Under the pieces are notes generated by a model. It worked only from the letters and a program-made list of their open reading frames with translations, had not been told where the DNA came from and made no database searches. A stretch of DNA of 64,000 nucleotides from Cellulosilyticum sp. GTDB taxonomy: Bacteria; Bacillota; Clostridia; Lachnospirales; Cellulosilyticaceae. Shown one piece after another: positions 49,402 through 59,669 of this stretch. A program made the position numbers and the translations under genes. The stretch lies in the NCBI GenBank assembly GCA_015058045.1, contig SVDC01000002.1, positions 62,001 to 126,000 on the forward strand, given 5' to 3'. Positions within the stretch are counted from its first letter, which is position 1. Every line of letters begins with the position of its first letter.

Positions 49402-50130
49402 TTATACTTGCTGAGTCATACTGTTTTCTCTTCCGTTATAAAATGAAACCTTAGTTTCATATATCTTATAGCGAATAGGAGTTTCAGCATATGTGTAATG
49501 CTTACCATAAAGCGAATGCGAGTAGATGTTTACCATCTGATCATACGCTTCCTCATAAGTATCGAATTCTTTGATATTACCATCAGCATCCTTAAGTATA
49601 TCTTCTTTATGGGCTTTACCGCATCGTAAGGTGTAATAGGTACGATTCTTGTTTTCACTAGGCATTGTATAGCCATTTAACATAGCTAAAGCCTCATCGC
49701 ACCAATCTTCCTCAGAATCATTTATTCCCATTAAATTTGCCACAGAAACGCCAAGCTCTTCTTCAAAGAAATGCCATATATATTCTCTATGAGTACCTGC
49801 TTCAAAGATATTCCAGTCGCTTTCTATGTTTCCATCGTCATCAACTATTACATCTTCAAGCTTATCCCATAAATATCTGGCCACTGTAGTATGCTTCTCA
49901 AGAGTAGGCCCTACAGTAATGACAGTAGTCTGCTTCTCGGAAAGATTTGGATTTACTGTGATTTTTAATGTATATGGAGCAAGGTAGTTGCTAAAGTTAT
50001 GATTCTTTACTGAATCAACTGAATGACCATCTTCATCTACCCAGTAAGCATCTTCTTCAATTAACTGCTTCATAATCATTTGATTAGCTCTTGCTGAATT
50101 AACAAAAACTAACTGTTCTTCTATATTCAT
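49402..50130 (-). CDS. hypothetical protein
   Basis: 242 aa, GGAGG SD. Confidence 0.6.
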   Translation of the reverse strand: MNIEEQLVFVNSARANQMIMKQLIEEDAYWVDEDGHSVDSVKNHNFSNYLAPYTLKITVNPNLSEKQTTVITVGPTLEKHTTVARYLWDKLEDVIVDDDGNIESDWNIFEAGTHREYIWHFFEEELGVSVANLMGINDSEEDWCDEALAMLNGYTMPSENKNRTYYTLRCGKAHKEDILKDADGNIKEFDTYEEAYDQMVNIYSHSLYGKHYTYAETPIRYKIYETKVSFYNGRENSMTQQV

Positions 50131-50149
50131 CTTTTTATACCTCCAAAAT

Positions 50150-50235
50150 GAATAGACTATCCCTGCTGATAGGATAGTCGTTGATAATTACTACCCTTCA
50201 GCATGGGTGTCCCTTTTGGGGATATTAAATTTTAG
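50150..50235 (-). ncRNA. structured 5' UTR (alternative-pairing leader)
   Basis: ATCCCCAAAAGGGACACCCATGCTGAAGGGTAG...GACTATCCTATCAGCAGGGATAGTC; TGCTGA:TCAGCA. Confidence 0.75.
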
Positions 50236-50247
50236 ACAAAGATAATT

Positions 50248-50637
50248 TTATGCAACCTTGTAGCCTAAATAATCGAGTGAGAAATGAGTCATTTCTCTTT
50301 CAGAAAGTCTTCTGCTGTAAGAAATAACATCGTAGTAATCTCTTTGAGTCATACCTTTAAAATCATCTTCTCTACAAATAAAGCCTTCATCTGGTTGAGC
50401 ACCTGTAGAACATCCTCTTACACGCATTCCGTAAATAAACTTTACGGGCTTACCTTCATCAATTCTATTCTGAAGCTTAATCTGCTCTACCTCGATATCC
50501 TTAAGACTTGTTATTGCTTCCTGTAATGTAATAAGGCCTCTCTCATACTGAGAAATAACTCTATCTGCAAGTGGAAGCTTTGAAAGCTCCTTAAGGCGAT
50601 TAGCACAGTCCTTCATAAAATTCATAGTCTTTTCCAT
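50248..50637 (-). CDS. hypothetical protein
   Basis: 129 aa, GGAGG SD. Confidence 0.6.
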   Translation of the reverse strand: MEKTMNFMKDCANRLKELSKLPLADRVISQYERGLITLQEAITSLKDIEVEQIKLQNRIDEGKPVKFIYGMRVRGCSTGAQPDEGFICREDDFKGMTQRDYYDVISYSRRLSEREMTHFSLDYLGYKVA

Positions 50638-50772
50638 AGTTTTCCTCCAAACTAAAAATTTATTAAATTCTATATGTAAACAGGAAAACTCTATCCAGAG
50701 TATCCTGCGAAACGAATGTTGCAGGGATTACTCTGAATATATAATGATCATCAATAGATGTTATTAAGAAAC

Positions 50773-50865
50773 TAAAAAAAACTCCCTAGAAACAGGAGTA
50801 TCCTTGTTCTCTGGGAGTTATTAATAAGTCATATTTGTCTTACTATGCAATAGTATCACAAAACC
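50773..50865 (-). promoter_or_regulatory. promoter plus terminator-like hairpin leader (Att-5)
   Basis: AACTCCCAGAGAACAAGGATACTCCTGTTTCTAGGGAGTTTTTTTT. Confidence 0.65.
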
Positions 50866-50938
50866 TGAAAAATAGCAATAAAAGGCAAAATAATAAGGCC
50901 TAAGAGATAACTCTTAAGCCTTACGTAATTATTTGAAA

Positions 50939-51901
50939 TTAAATATCTGTACTTCCCCAGATAACCTTCTTACCATAAGTAATACTATCGATCTGGTCAG
51001 TATAAATATCACCTCTTCGACCTTCTAAAGCAAATAGCTCACAAGCTTCATCGCCCTCTTTTTGAGTCGCAAATTGCCAGTTAATGTAATCATTGCTTCT
51101 TATGCAGCGCATAAGGCCATCTGCATTAAGTTTATACCACTTCCACTTGCCATTACCGTTAATTCGGCAATTAACAGTCTTAGCTTCTGTGGCGGCAATA
51201 GCCTTATACATGATTACTGAAGGTTCATTGCTAAAGTCTAAACCCATAGAATAAGCTGTAGCAAGCTTTTCTTGAAATAATTCTGTTTCCCATTTGAAGT
51301 AAAACTCTTCTGCAACCTTCTTAATCGTTCTTTCAGAATCAAGTGATAAGAATATATTTTCAAAATCCTCGTGACTTAATTCAAATCGTTCAATATGCTC
51401 TGTTGCTCGCTTGCTTTCACCTAAATACGCTATATCCCAAGCAATCTGTTCTCCAAGTTCTTTAACACCTTCTACAGCTGTTAAATCATCTGGAACAGGA
51501 CGCTTATTTAATAGGTTTCTCACCTCATTTAGCACCTGACTCTCTATTTGAGCATATGCTGATTTGAGTGAAGCTTTATACTTTCCATTGAAGTATTCTT
51601 CAGCCTCCTCATCAGAACCCTCTCTACTATAGCATGGGCCTGCTTCAGGCCTTCTAAGGACATCTGTATCCCTGCCGTAAAGTACACCGTCTACATAGTA
51701 TCCGATGCACTCAAATTTCATATTACCAGGGAGCATATGATAGCCTGTTTCACCATAAATAACCTTGTTTCCAAGATACGCAGGACCAACGTTCATAATA
51801 AAGAATGTAGCCTCCGCATTGGGAAAACTAAGCTGTCTTGCTGCTGAATGTTCATCACATGTTTCGCATCCTTTGATAAGCCCTTTTATAATTTCAAACA
51901 T
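50939..51901 (-). CDS. hypothetical protein
   Basis: 320 aa; terminator downstream at about 50890-50925. Confidence 0.6.
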   Translation of the reverse strand: MFEIIKGLIKGCETCDEHSAARQLSFPNAEATFFIMNVGPAYLGNKVIYGETGYHMLPGNMKFECIGYYVDGVLYGRDTDVLRRPEAGPCYSREGSDEEAEEYFNGKYKASLKSAYAQIESQVLNEVRNLLNKRPVPDDLTAVEGVKELGEQIAWDIAYLGESKRATEHIERFELSHEDFENIFLSLDSERTIKKVAEEFYFKWETELFQEKLATAYSMGLDFSNEPSVIMYKAIAATEAKTVNCRINGNGKWKWYKLNADGLMRCIRSNDYINWQFATQKEGDEACELFALEGRRGDIYTDQIDSITYGKKVIWGSTDI

Positions 51902-51907
51902 TTGTTA

Positions 51908-51998
51908 TACCTCCAAAATGATAGACTATCCCCATCAGTAGGATAGTCAAAATAATTGCTACCCTCTGATGTGGGTGTCCCTTTTGGGGATATTAATT
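51908..51998 (-). ncRNA. structured 5' UTR (alternative-pairing leader)
   Basis: ATCCCCAAAAGGGACACCCACATCAGAGGGTAG...GACTATCCTACTGATGGGGATAGTC; CATCAG:CTGATG. Confidence 0.75.
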
Positions 51999-52004
51999 TT
52001 TTAA

Positions 52005-52328
52005 TTAAAGTAATGAATATCTGTTAAGTACAGAATATAATTCTTGCCTATCATCAATAATGAGTCTAAGAATAACTTTTTTATTCTTCTCATCAATTGT
52101 ATATATGACATAGTTATGAGGTATTACTAAAACCTTATAGCCCAGTCTTGATAAAGCCGCAAATTTATCACTTCCTATGTAAGGATTGGATAATCGATTG
52201 ATATGTTCCTCTATGCTTTTCAAACTCTTTTCCATAGTATCCATATCAAAATTTTTAGCTATCATAAAAGCAATTTCTAACAATGATGATTCGAATGTAT
52301 CTGTTCTTTCAATGATATAATTATTCAT
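52005..52328 (-). CDS. RelE/ParE-family toxin
   Basis: GYKVLVIPHNYVIYTIDEKNKKVILRLIIDDRQE; overlaps antitoxin gene. Confidence 0.75.
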   Translation of the reverse strand: MNNYIIERTDTFESSLLEIAFMIAKNFDMDTMEKSLKSIEEHINRLSNPYIGSDKFAALSRLGYKVLVIPHNYVIYTIDEKNKKVILRLIIDDRQELYSVLNRYSLL

Positions 52329-52608
52329 TGACGCTCATACTCCTCACCTTTTCTTTGATTCTGTCGAACATTCCATCAATAGGTTCGACCCTACCATTTC
52401 GAACATCATCTTCAGATTGAGCAAGAAGTTCATATAAACGTAACTCATTTTTTAATTGTTTAAAATCATCGTAGCTCATGGAAACAGTGTCGCCTTTACC
52501 GTTAACTGTAATAATAACAGCTTCACGTTTCTCACGGCATTGTCTTGATATTTCGCTATAATGGTTTCTTAAATCTGATGATGGTCTTATATCTTCTGTC
52601 ATATACAT
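52321..52608 (-). CDS. Phd/YefM-family antitoxin
   Basis: IRPSSDLRNHYSEISRQCREKREAVIITVNGKGDTVSMSYDDF; ATG at 52608 after GGAGG. Confidence 0.8.
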   Translation of the reverse strand: MYMTEDIRPSSDLRNHYSEISRQCREKREAVIITVNGKGDTVSMSYDDFKQLKNELRLYELLAQSEDDVRNGRVEPIDGMFDRIKEKVRSMSVNE

Positions 52609-52685
52609 AGGCATCACCTCCATAGTCAAATTTTATCATTATTTGACTAATTTATCAAATTATGTTTCTTTCAGGAATTTCTCAT

Positions 52686-52940
52686 TTACTCAAGACTTTG
52701 TTCAAGATAATTACAAAATCCTTCGTAATAATCCTGGATTGATTCTTCGATTTTATCGACGATTGCTTTTGCCTCCTCCTCACTAAGAGTACAGCCTATC
52801 AGCTCACCGTCTTCATCAAGAATCGCTCCATCTTCTACATCGTCATCATATGAATGTCCTGCTAAACATTCCCATTCAATTTCATTACATTCTGATGATG
52901 TATAATATTCATTAGAGTATGGACAACCAACACATTTCAT
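52686..52940 (-). CDS. hypothetical protein
   Basis: 84 aa, CVGCPYSNEYY...CLAGHSYDDD. Confidence 0.5.
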   Translation of the reverse strand: MKCVGCPYSNEYYTSSECNEIEWECLAGHSYDDDVEDGAILDEDGELIGCTLSEEEAKAIVDKIEESIQDYYEGFCNYLEQSLE

Positions 52941-52941
52941 A

Positions 52942-53526
52942 TTAATTATCCCCTTCCTTTGAATTTAACTGCTCAGTAGCAAGCTCAAAAGCAAGCATGT
53001 AAAGCTCTAAGATTTCTGTATTCTTTCTTCCAATACTATCAAAGTATTCAAAGCAATCCTGATCATACTCGTTTAAAAGCTCATATGCTTTACTGCCTAA
53101 TCCATTACGAGAATTGAAATCGTCCATGATTTCTTGAATTTTCTCTTCTCTAAGCTCGTCTTGAGTTTCGTCGCAGAATGAATCAAATTCCACATCTGCT
53201 AAACGTTCATTTAACTCTTTTACCGCAAGCTCTTCGTCATACTCGTAGATAGGTCTACTAGCACAGTCAATCTTTCCCTTAAAATATCCTATATTATGAA
53301 CAAAGTCTTTAAAACCTTCAAAAGTCATATTATTGTAGTTAGTGGCCACAAGCTCACCCAAGTCTCCAGATATATGACATCTGCACCAATCTTCCTCAAA
53401 TATAAATCTGATACGGTAATTAATGCTTTCAGGGTTCTTAAAATCAAGAACTTTTATATCGCCATAATCTTTTAATGTGGCAACATGATTTTTGAAATGC
53501 TCTATTTGTCTTTCTCTATTAAACAT
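52942..53526 (-). CDS. hypothetical protein
   Basis: 194 aa preceded by structured leader. Confidence 0.55.
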   Translation of the reverse strand: MFNRERQIEHFKNHVATLKDYGDIKVLDFKNPESINYRIRFIFEEDWCRCHISGDLGELVATNYNNMTFEGFKDFVHNIGYFKGKIDCASRPIYEYDEELAVKELNERLADVEFDSFCDETQDELREEKIQEIMDDFNSRNGLGSKAYELLNEYDQDCFEYFDSIGRKNTEILELYMLAFELATEQLNSKEGDN

Positions 53527-53539
53527 AATGATTTCTCCT

Positions 53540-53600
53540 ACAAGCTATCCCGATGCACCGAGATAGCAATTTACTATCCCGTGCATGGGAACATCTTAAT
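53540..53600 (-). ncRNA. structured 5' UTR (alternative-pairing leader)
   Basis: CCCATGCACGGGATAG and GCTATCTCGGTGCATCGGGATAGC; ATGCAC:GTGCAT. Confidence 0.72.
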
Positions 53601-53604
53601 TTAC

Positions 53605-54395
53605 TTACGCTGCCTTCTTAAGTGTTTCTTTAGAAGTATTAGTGGCAAGCTTCATATCACTGATTAATTCTGGATACTGAGCAAATAATGATTTAAAAAT
53701 GTGCTCTAATACTGGAACGCATATAGAGTTCCCTGCGAGCTTTGCAATCTGTGCTTCAGTCAGTCCTGCTTTAATCATTTTATCATAGTCTTCATCTCTG
53801 AATCCCATAAGTCTTAACTTTTCCTTTGATGTAAACATTCTAAATTTATCATCAATAAGAACGCCCTGACGAGGCGATGTTGTAAGTGTGCTTGCGCAAT
53901 CTCCAACTCTGCCCCTACGGTTCTTTGAGTTTGGAAAAGCTAAATCTACTCGCTGATATTCATTGATAGGCACATAGCCAACACCTGCACCAAAGTCACC
54001 TTTTACAGCTTGTTTTACATACCACTGACCATTTACTTTCTTCGTAATTGCAAGCTCAGTATCTGTAAAGCTATTGTCTTCAAAACTTGCAGACAAGTCT
54101 AAGAACTGCTTAAGTGTATATCTTTCCTCTTCAGGTATAGCCTTTGGCATTTCAAAAACACCGTTTCTATCAGCAATATCATTAAGTACAGAAATACAAA
54201 AGAAACGATCTCTTGCTTGTGGAATGCCGTATTCTGATGCATCAAGCATATATGGAACCATAATGCTTCGCTCTGATACGTAACCACCTTTATCTACGTA
54301 TTTATTGCTACCACAAAATGTATTTGTGTAGCCGTAAGATTCCATAGTTCTAAGATAGTTTTCTAGTACTTCTGCATGCGAATATGCCATGTTAG
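53605..54395 (-). CDS. C5-cytosine DNA methyltransferase, 3' exon (C-terminal part)
   Basis: continues in frame from exon 1 after intron excision (ENV|PNMAYSHAEVL...); DYDKMIKAGLTEAQIAKLAGNSICVPVLEHIF is motif X-like. Confidence 0.82.
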
Positions 54396-57173
54396 ATAGC
54401 GATAGGTAATCTTTTGATACAATCTCCAGATTTTCCCCCGCTCCGCACCGTGCATGCGACTTTCACCGCACACGGCGCACCCTCGTTTTAATGTTTTCTT
54501 CAATTACTAGCTTATAACAAACTCCATTTTTCGAAATTAACAGAACTAGTTTTTAACAGCTATAATTGGTTCTAACTCAATCAACTTTCTTAATTTATTC
54601 AACTTACTTAATTGCATTTCATCTAAATTTAATATCTTTAGATATTTATTGATTGTCTCAGCTCTCGTGGCATGCAGTAATATGTGAACGTCTTCTAGTA
54701 TTAGAATTAGGTTCGCATATTTGTCGCTTCCACCAAGAGATTTAGGAATTTTATGGTGACAGTGGATTTCACTAGCATTTTCGAATTCCTTATCAGTTAT
54801 ATAACATTTGCCCATTTGTGCTGAGAATAATGATATACGATTATCTGCATATTCAACCGTACCATGTACAGTCTGTCGCATCAATTCGTGCATTACTCTG
54901 GTGTTAATGCTCAAGTCTTTGTGCATCATCGCACGTCCTTCCTTAGTGTACGGAGTCTTGCCTCTTTTAAGGTTAGACGGGGCTTTGGTTTGTACATAAC
55001 TTATTGGATAGATTGGAGTACCTGTTGCCTTATCAAAGCGTAGCGTTTTGGATTTTCCATATCGCTGTTTTTCGTTTGGCGTTAGTTCTCTTCCTTTGCG
55101 AGAAAGTCTACCCTTTTCTCTTGTTGTTCTGAGCTGATGCATCATCACATCATTAATCAACCATGCTACTCTAGCAAAGTCTTTATTAATGTGTGAAGCG
55201 TGTTGATAGTAATTCTGCATACCCATTACCATTGAGTTATATCTCAAGGCTTGAGTAAGTGCGTCTTTATCATCTTTTGGATGTGCAATTCTCTTAATTT
55301 GTTGTTTTAATTTTTCAGTTTCACGAATTAAGTTCTTGTCTGCTACGTGTGACTCTGTAACAAACTTTCCTTTCTTTGGACGAAGACTAATTTTAAACCC
55401 TAAGAACTCACAATATTGCTTTTCCATATTAACTACCTTCGTTTTCTCTTCTGAGATATCAAGGTTAAGTCTTTGTTTAAGCCATTGTGTCACTGCATAT
55501 TTTGTCTTTAATGCAGATTCTTTAGTTCTACACAGTATCCTAAAGTCATCTGCATATCGTACAATATACATTTCTTTGAGATTAGTCTTCTTCATTGCCC
55601 TATATCCGCTGCCTTTGTTCTCGCTTCCATTTTTGTTAATCGTAACTGCATATTTGTATGCAACTGGATTCTTTTCCCATTGACTTTCAATCCAATGGTC
55701 GAGTTCGTTGAGAACAATGTTCGCAAGTAGAGGAGAAATAATACCTCCCTGAGGGGTTCCTTTATGGGGAATGTATTTCTCACCATTAGGCATCATAATA
55801 GGTGCTTTAAGGATTTGTTTGATTACATAGATAAGCTGTTTGTCTTGAATTCCAAGTGCCCATATTTGTTTGATAAGCTTTTGATGGTCAACATTGTCGA
55901 AGAATCCTCTAATATCAAATTCCACAACATAATGTAATCCCGTATAAGTGCTGTATCGTTCTAACTCAGCGATAGCATTCTCAGTAGAGCGTCCTGGTCT
56001 AAAACCATAGCTGTGCTCACTGAATTTGGCTTCACATATAGGCTCTATTACTTGCTTGATACATTGTTGTATCAATCTATCCCACATACAAGGGATACCA
56101 AGAGGCCTAACAGAACCATTTGGTTTTGGAATGTCTTTTCTTCTAACAGCTCTAGGGTTGTATCCTCTTTTTCCTGTAACGAATTTTCTGACATTAGAAA
56201 CTATCTCTTCAGAACTTAGCTTTTTCAAGTCATTGATACTAAGCTTGTCCGTTCCTGGAGTTATGCTGCCATGATTGGCTTTAATGTTTCTATATGCTAG
56301 AAGAATATTTTGCGAGCTTAAAATTAATGGCATCAATGAGTCAAAGATTTCCCCATCCTTTGCCTTAGCATAAAGCTCATCAAATGTTTCCTGCATATCA
56401 TAATATTCGTTATGACGGATACTATCCACTTTTGTTTGTAGCTCGTTGTCTTGTCTGTTTCGATACTGTTTTGCCATAGGGCATCACCTCCTCTTATCAG
56501 GAGTGACTTCTTTTTATCTTACTCGAAATCCCTATTACAAACTATGTATTGAATCATTCATTAAAACGACTTGAGGCCATCATTCCTTTTCCCATTACAG
56601 GAAATATCATCACTTCGACCTCTACTTTTCGGCATTAGTTAAGGAGCTTATTGTTCTTCGTCTCCAACATCAATAGATGTCTAATACCTTTCCTTGTTCC
56701 GATAATCCTATCTTTACATATACCCTTAGGTTCCTACTCTAGGCCTGTTTTACTTGAGTATGCCTGTAACATACTATGGACTTTCATAACGTACAAATTT
56801 TACTCATCCACATAAAACTCCTAATTAAAGGAAGATACATTTCTATATCTTGGAAATATAGACCCGTACATTCGCAGGTTCGTCAGTTTCTTCGGCTCGA
56901 AACATTCTAACCATAGGTATTTTATAGACCTCCGGCATATAGGGTATATAGCTCACCTCTGAGCCACTTTCGTCACCATTATGTGTTACGATACCTCTCT
57001 GCCGACTTTAGCGGGCTTCACACATCTTAGTTTTCACTATATGATGCATGCCGCAGTATCAAGGGAAGCGTTTCAGGGCGTTACCCCATCATTCCACTTC
57101 TCGGATTGTCAGTTTACAAACTGATTATAATTTCAGCTTGTAGCCAACCTTTTCAGTTAGCAACAAGTCGCAC
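54396..57173 (-). mobile_element. group II intron, complete, inserted in the methyltransferase gene
   Basis: 5' GTGCGAC; domain V GCGCCGTGTGCGGTGAAAGTCGCATGCACGGTGC (near 54455); 3' ...CTATCGCTAT; encoded RT/maturase; EBS1 GTACGTT (56788-56794) pairs IBS1 AACGTAC (57174-57180). Confidence 0.93.
54546..56477 (-). CDS. ltrA: group II intron reverse transcriptase/maturase with HNH endonuclease domain
   Basis: IVRYADDFRILCRT, GTPQGGIISPLLANI, C-terminal HCHHKIPKSLGGSDKYANLILI. Confidence 0.95.
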   Translation of the reverse strand: MAKQYRNRQDNELQTKVDSIRHNEYYDMQETFDELYAKAKDGEIFDSLMPLILSSQNILLAYRNIKANHGSITPGTDKLSINDLKKLSSEEIVSNVRKFVTGKRGYNPRAVRRKDIPKPNGSVRPLGIPCMWDRLIQQCIKQVIEPICEAKFSEHSYGFRPGRSTENAIAELERYSTYTGLHYVVEFDIRGFFDNVDHQKLIKQIWALGIQDKQLIYVIKQILKAPIMMPNGEKYIPHKGTPQGGIISPLLANIVLNELDHWIESQWEKNPVAYKYAVTINKNGSENKGSGYRAMKKTNLKEMYIVRYADDFRILCRTKESALKTKYAVTQWLKQRLNLDISEEKTKVVNMEKQYCEFLGFKISLRPKKGKFVTESHVADKNLIRETEKLKQQIKRIAHPKDDKDALTQALRYNSMVMGMQNYYQHASHINKDFARVAWLINDVMMHQLRTTREKGRLSRKGRELTPNEKQRYGKSKTLRFDKATGTPIYPISYVQTKAPSNLKRGKTPYTKEGRAMMHKDLSINTRVMHELMRQTVHGTVEYADNRISLFSAQMGKCYITDKEFENASEIHCHHKIPKSLGGSDKYANLILILEDVHILLHATRAETINKYLKILNLDEMQLSKLNKLRKLIELEPIIAVKN

Positions 57174-57657
57174 GTACGTTTTCCCATATAACAACCTTTG
57201 GCTGTCTTGTGAGCTCTCTATACCCATCAGAAGGGTTAGGGTCTAATATCTGAAGTGTTCTCTCATAAAGAATAGAACGGCCAGTATTTATATCGTTTTT
57301 GCCCTCCCTGCTGAAATCCTGACATGGTGAGCCATGTACCAGGATATCTACATTCATATTCCATAGACGTATATCCTGTGGTCTATTAGATAAATCAAAC
57401 ATCTGATTATAGGCCTGTACTGCAAAAGGAAGAACTTCGACATAATCGATACTCTTTACCTTTTCAGCTGCCAAGTTTCTAAGCTGACGCTTATTTGCAT
57501 CTGGGTTTGAATCCTTAACCATCTGTGATATTACGTTTTCTAATGCTCTTCTTGGGGCTCCAATACCACCAAAAAGTTCAAGTAAGTGAAGTGGCTGTGA
57601 CTGCATATCACAATCTACTACATTTTTCTCTTTGTGATTCTTAAAATCACGACTCAT
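57174..57657 (-). CDS. C5-cytosine DNA methyltransferase, 5' exon (N-terminal part)
   Basis: [44 protein letters not shown]. Confidence 0.88.
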
Positions 57658-57684
57658 ATTTTCTGCCTCCTTAAATTAAAATAA

Positions 57685-57745
57685 AGAGACTATCCCAAAC
57701 AAGGGACAGTCTCAAGAACCAATTTCCTTGCAGGGTTTCTTTTAA
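57685..57745 (-). ncRNA. structured 5' UTR before methyltransferase exon 1
   Basis: GAGACTGTCCCTTGTTTGGGATAGTCTC; upstream CAAGG:CCTTG alternative. Confidence 0.6.
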
Positions 57746-58059
57746 GCAGCTTTTAGTGCTCTTTTTGTATGATTTAATTGATCGACATAATCAATAGCTC
57801 TCATAGCATTGATTTTGTCTTCTGGCATAGTCTTAATATTATGAAATTCATATATAGTCTTTGGATCAATAATATCTTCACCAAAGTAAAGATTATCAAT
57901 ATTCTCTTCAGGTATATATGAACAGCTGTAGCATAATGCTGCAACTATCCATCTTACCTTTAAAGATACGACTTTATCATTCTTTATAACCATATCAAGA
58001 ACTTCTACTAAGCCACCAATTGAATCATATATTGTTAAATCTGCTACTGTTTTTTCCAT
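57742..58059 (-). CDS. hypothetical protein
   Basis: 105 aa, GGAGG SD. Confidence 0.55.
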   Translation of the reverse strand: MEKTVADLTIYDSIGGLVEVLDMVIKNDKVVSLKVRWIVAALCYSCSYIPEENIDNLYFGEDIIDPKTIYEFHNIKTMPEDKINAMRAIDYVDQLNHTKRALKAA

Positions 58060-58072
58060 CTTTAAAACCTCC

Positions 58073-59515
58073 TTATGCTACTGCCAATGAAAGTCCAAGG
58101 CTCTCGTTTGAATATCTGTAAAGAGCATTTTTAATGATGCTCTTCGCAAATGAGGAGATTGCCTGTGTTACGCCATTTCCGCACTGTTGCTGTCTATCGT
58201 TTATAGAACCCAAAAACTTAAAGTTCTTATCAAGTCCCATAATAGCAGCTGCCTCAGATACAGATAAAATTCTGTTTTCTGTAGGATGTGTGAGGTTTAC
58301 CTTACGCCAGTTTGTAATGGTTACAGAAGGCTCATTTTCGTCTAAACGTCTATAGACATTACTATGACGATCTAAATGTTCCATCTCCTTGATGTACTTA
58401 TAATTTCCACCTTGAGGAACCTGAGCCATCTTAGCCTGCGTAGATGCCGAAGCTTTAGTAATATCATTGTAGTTGTACCACTCTGATGTTACTTTCTTTA
58501 AAGCATCCTTTACTACCTTTTTTGATGTAAGGCATACATCTGGAATAACAATCTTTCCCATTGCTTTGATTGAACCTATTAATAGCATTCTTTTACGTTT
58601 GCTATATCCACCTACTTCCCAGTCATTAACGACTGAATAAGTGATGTTATAGTCATCAGAAAGAGCTGTTAGTACTCTTTCTAAGTACTTGCCCTTTTCC
58701 TTTGTAATAAACTGCTCTACATTTTCAATCAAAAACATAAGTGGCTTCTTAGCCTGTACAATACGAATGTAATCATCAATAAGAAGTCTCTTTGAATTAT
58801 CCTGCACCTCATTGCCCGCTCTATTAGCATTGCTATATCCCTGGCAACATGGGCCACCGATAATTAAATCAGCGTTTGGAACCTGAGCTTCTTTTAAATC
58901 TCGAATATCCATACATAAGATATGATCTCCAATGTTAGCTTTATAAGTTTCGCAAGCGGATTTATCAAAATCCACAGCAAACTTAATATCAAAGCTTTCA
59001 TCTTTCTTGAACGGATAATCAAGTAACCCTGCTCCAGAAAACAGTGAAACTGTATCATACACATACGATAAATCAGTTCTAGTCTTCTGAGAAAACAGGC
59101 CTGAAGCTGTGAGCATATCAACTAAAGCTGAGTCATGCTCGATAAGAGAACTCTTATCAATTTCAAAGGTAATATCTTCAGATTTGTCGATTAAATCAAC
59201 AATATCTCTATCAGATAAACCTTCTGTATTTACATTCTTTTTTATTACATGGACGATAATCTTATTATCTAAGACTTCTACTTCCATGTATGCTGCCATG
59301 CTCATCACCTGTCTGATTTCCTCATTTCTAAGGTCAACAAGTGGCTTTGCATTAGCACCTTTTCTACTCATCTTATATTTGCCTTTTTCATCGGCTAAGA
59401 TGATTACCTCTGAGCTTGCATTATCTACAATATATCTATAGTGTGTGCCTGCCCTAAAATGTTCGTTTTCTGCAAATGAGAATGTTAGTCCTCTATTGCT
59501 TTTCTTAATACGCAT
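58073..59515 (-). CDS. second C5-cytosine DNA methyltransferase
   Basis: DTVSLFSGAGLLDYPF, LIIGGPCCQGYSNANRAG, FLIENVEQF; ATG at 59515 after GGAGG. Confidence 0.88.
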   Translation of the reverse strand: MRIKKSNRGLTFSFAENEHFRAGTHYRYIVDNASSEVIILADEKGKYKMSRKGANAKPLVDLRNEEIRQVMSMAAYMEVEVLDNKIIVHVIKKNVNTEGLSDRDIVDLIDKSEDITFEIDKSSLIEHDSALVDMLTASGLFSQKTRTDLSYVYDTVSLFSGAGLLDYPFKKDESFDIKFAVDFDKSACETYKANIGDHILCMDIRDLKEAQVPNADLIIGGPCCQGYSNANRAGNEVQDNSKRLLIDDYIRIVQAKKPLMFLIENVEQFITKEKGKYLERVLTALSDDYNITYSVVNDWEVGGYSKRKRMLLIGSIKAMGKIVIPDVCLTSKKVVKDALKKVTSEWYNYNDITKASASTQAKMAQVPQGGNYKYIKEMEHLDRHSNVYRRLDENEPSVTITNWRKVNLTHPTENRILSVSEAAAIMGLDKNFKFLGSINDRQQQCGNGVTQAISSFAKSIIKNALYRYSNESLGLSLAVA

Positions 59516-59542
59516 CTTTATTAACCTCCTAAAAATAAAATA

Positions 59543-59605
59543 AGCCACCCGTCGGTGACTAAAACTATAATCACCTTCTGGTGTCTCTTACGTCTAAGAG
59601 GATTC
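59543..59605 (-). ncRNA. structured 5' UTR (alternative-pairing leader), shares 18-bp core
   Basis: AGCCACCCGTCGGTGACT; CACCAGAAGGTG; alternative GGTGATTA:TTTAGTCACC. Confidence 0.68.
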
Positions 59606-59669
59606 ACTTAATATATGATAAAAAGCAATAAAAATAGCCGTCTAATATGACGACTTGCTTGTAACAAAA

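Noticed and set aside
53605-54390. Stand-alone methyltransferase gene starting at 54390
   Set aside because: It is the 3' exon of a gene interrupted by the group II intron; the N-terminal motifs lie in 57174-57657.
54808-56274. Plus-strand ORFs inside the intron RT gene
   Set aside because: Antisense to a clear RT/maturase reading frame, no codon or SD support.
59516-59548. N-terminal MAYFIFRR extension of the 58073 ORF (and the same in 36451-36882)
   Set aside because: This segment is translated leader sequence (GTGGCTTATTTTATTTTTAGGAGG); the real start follows the GGAGG. Shared peptide is due to the shared RNA leader.
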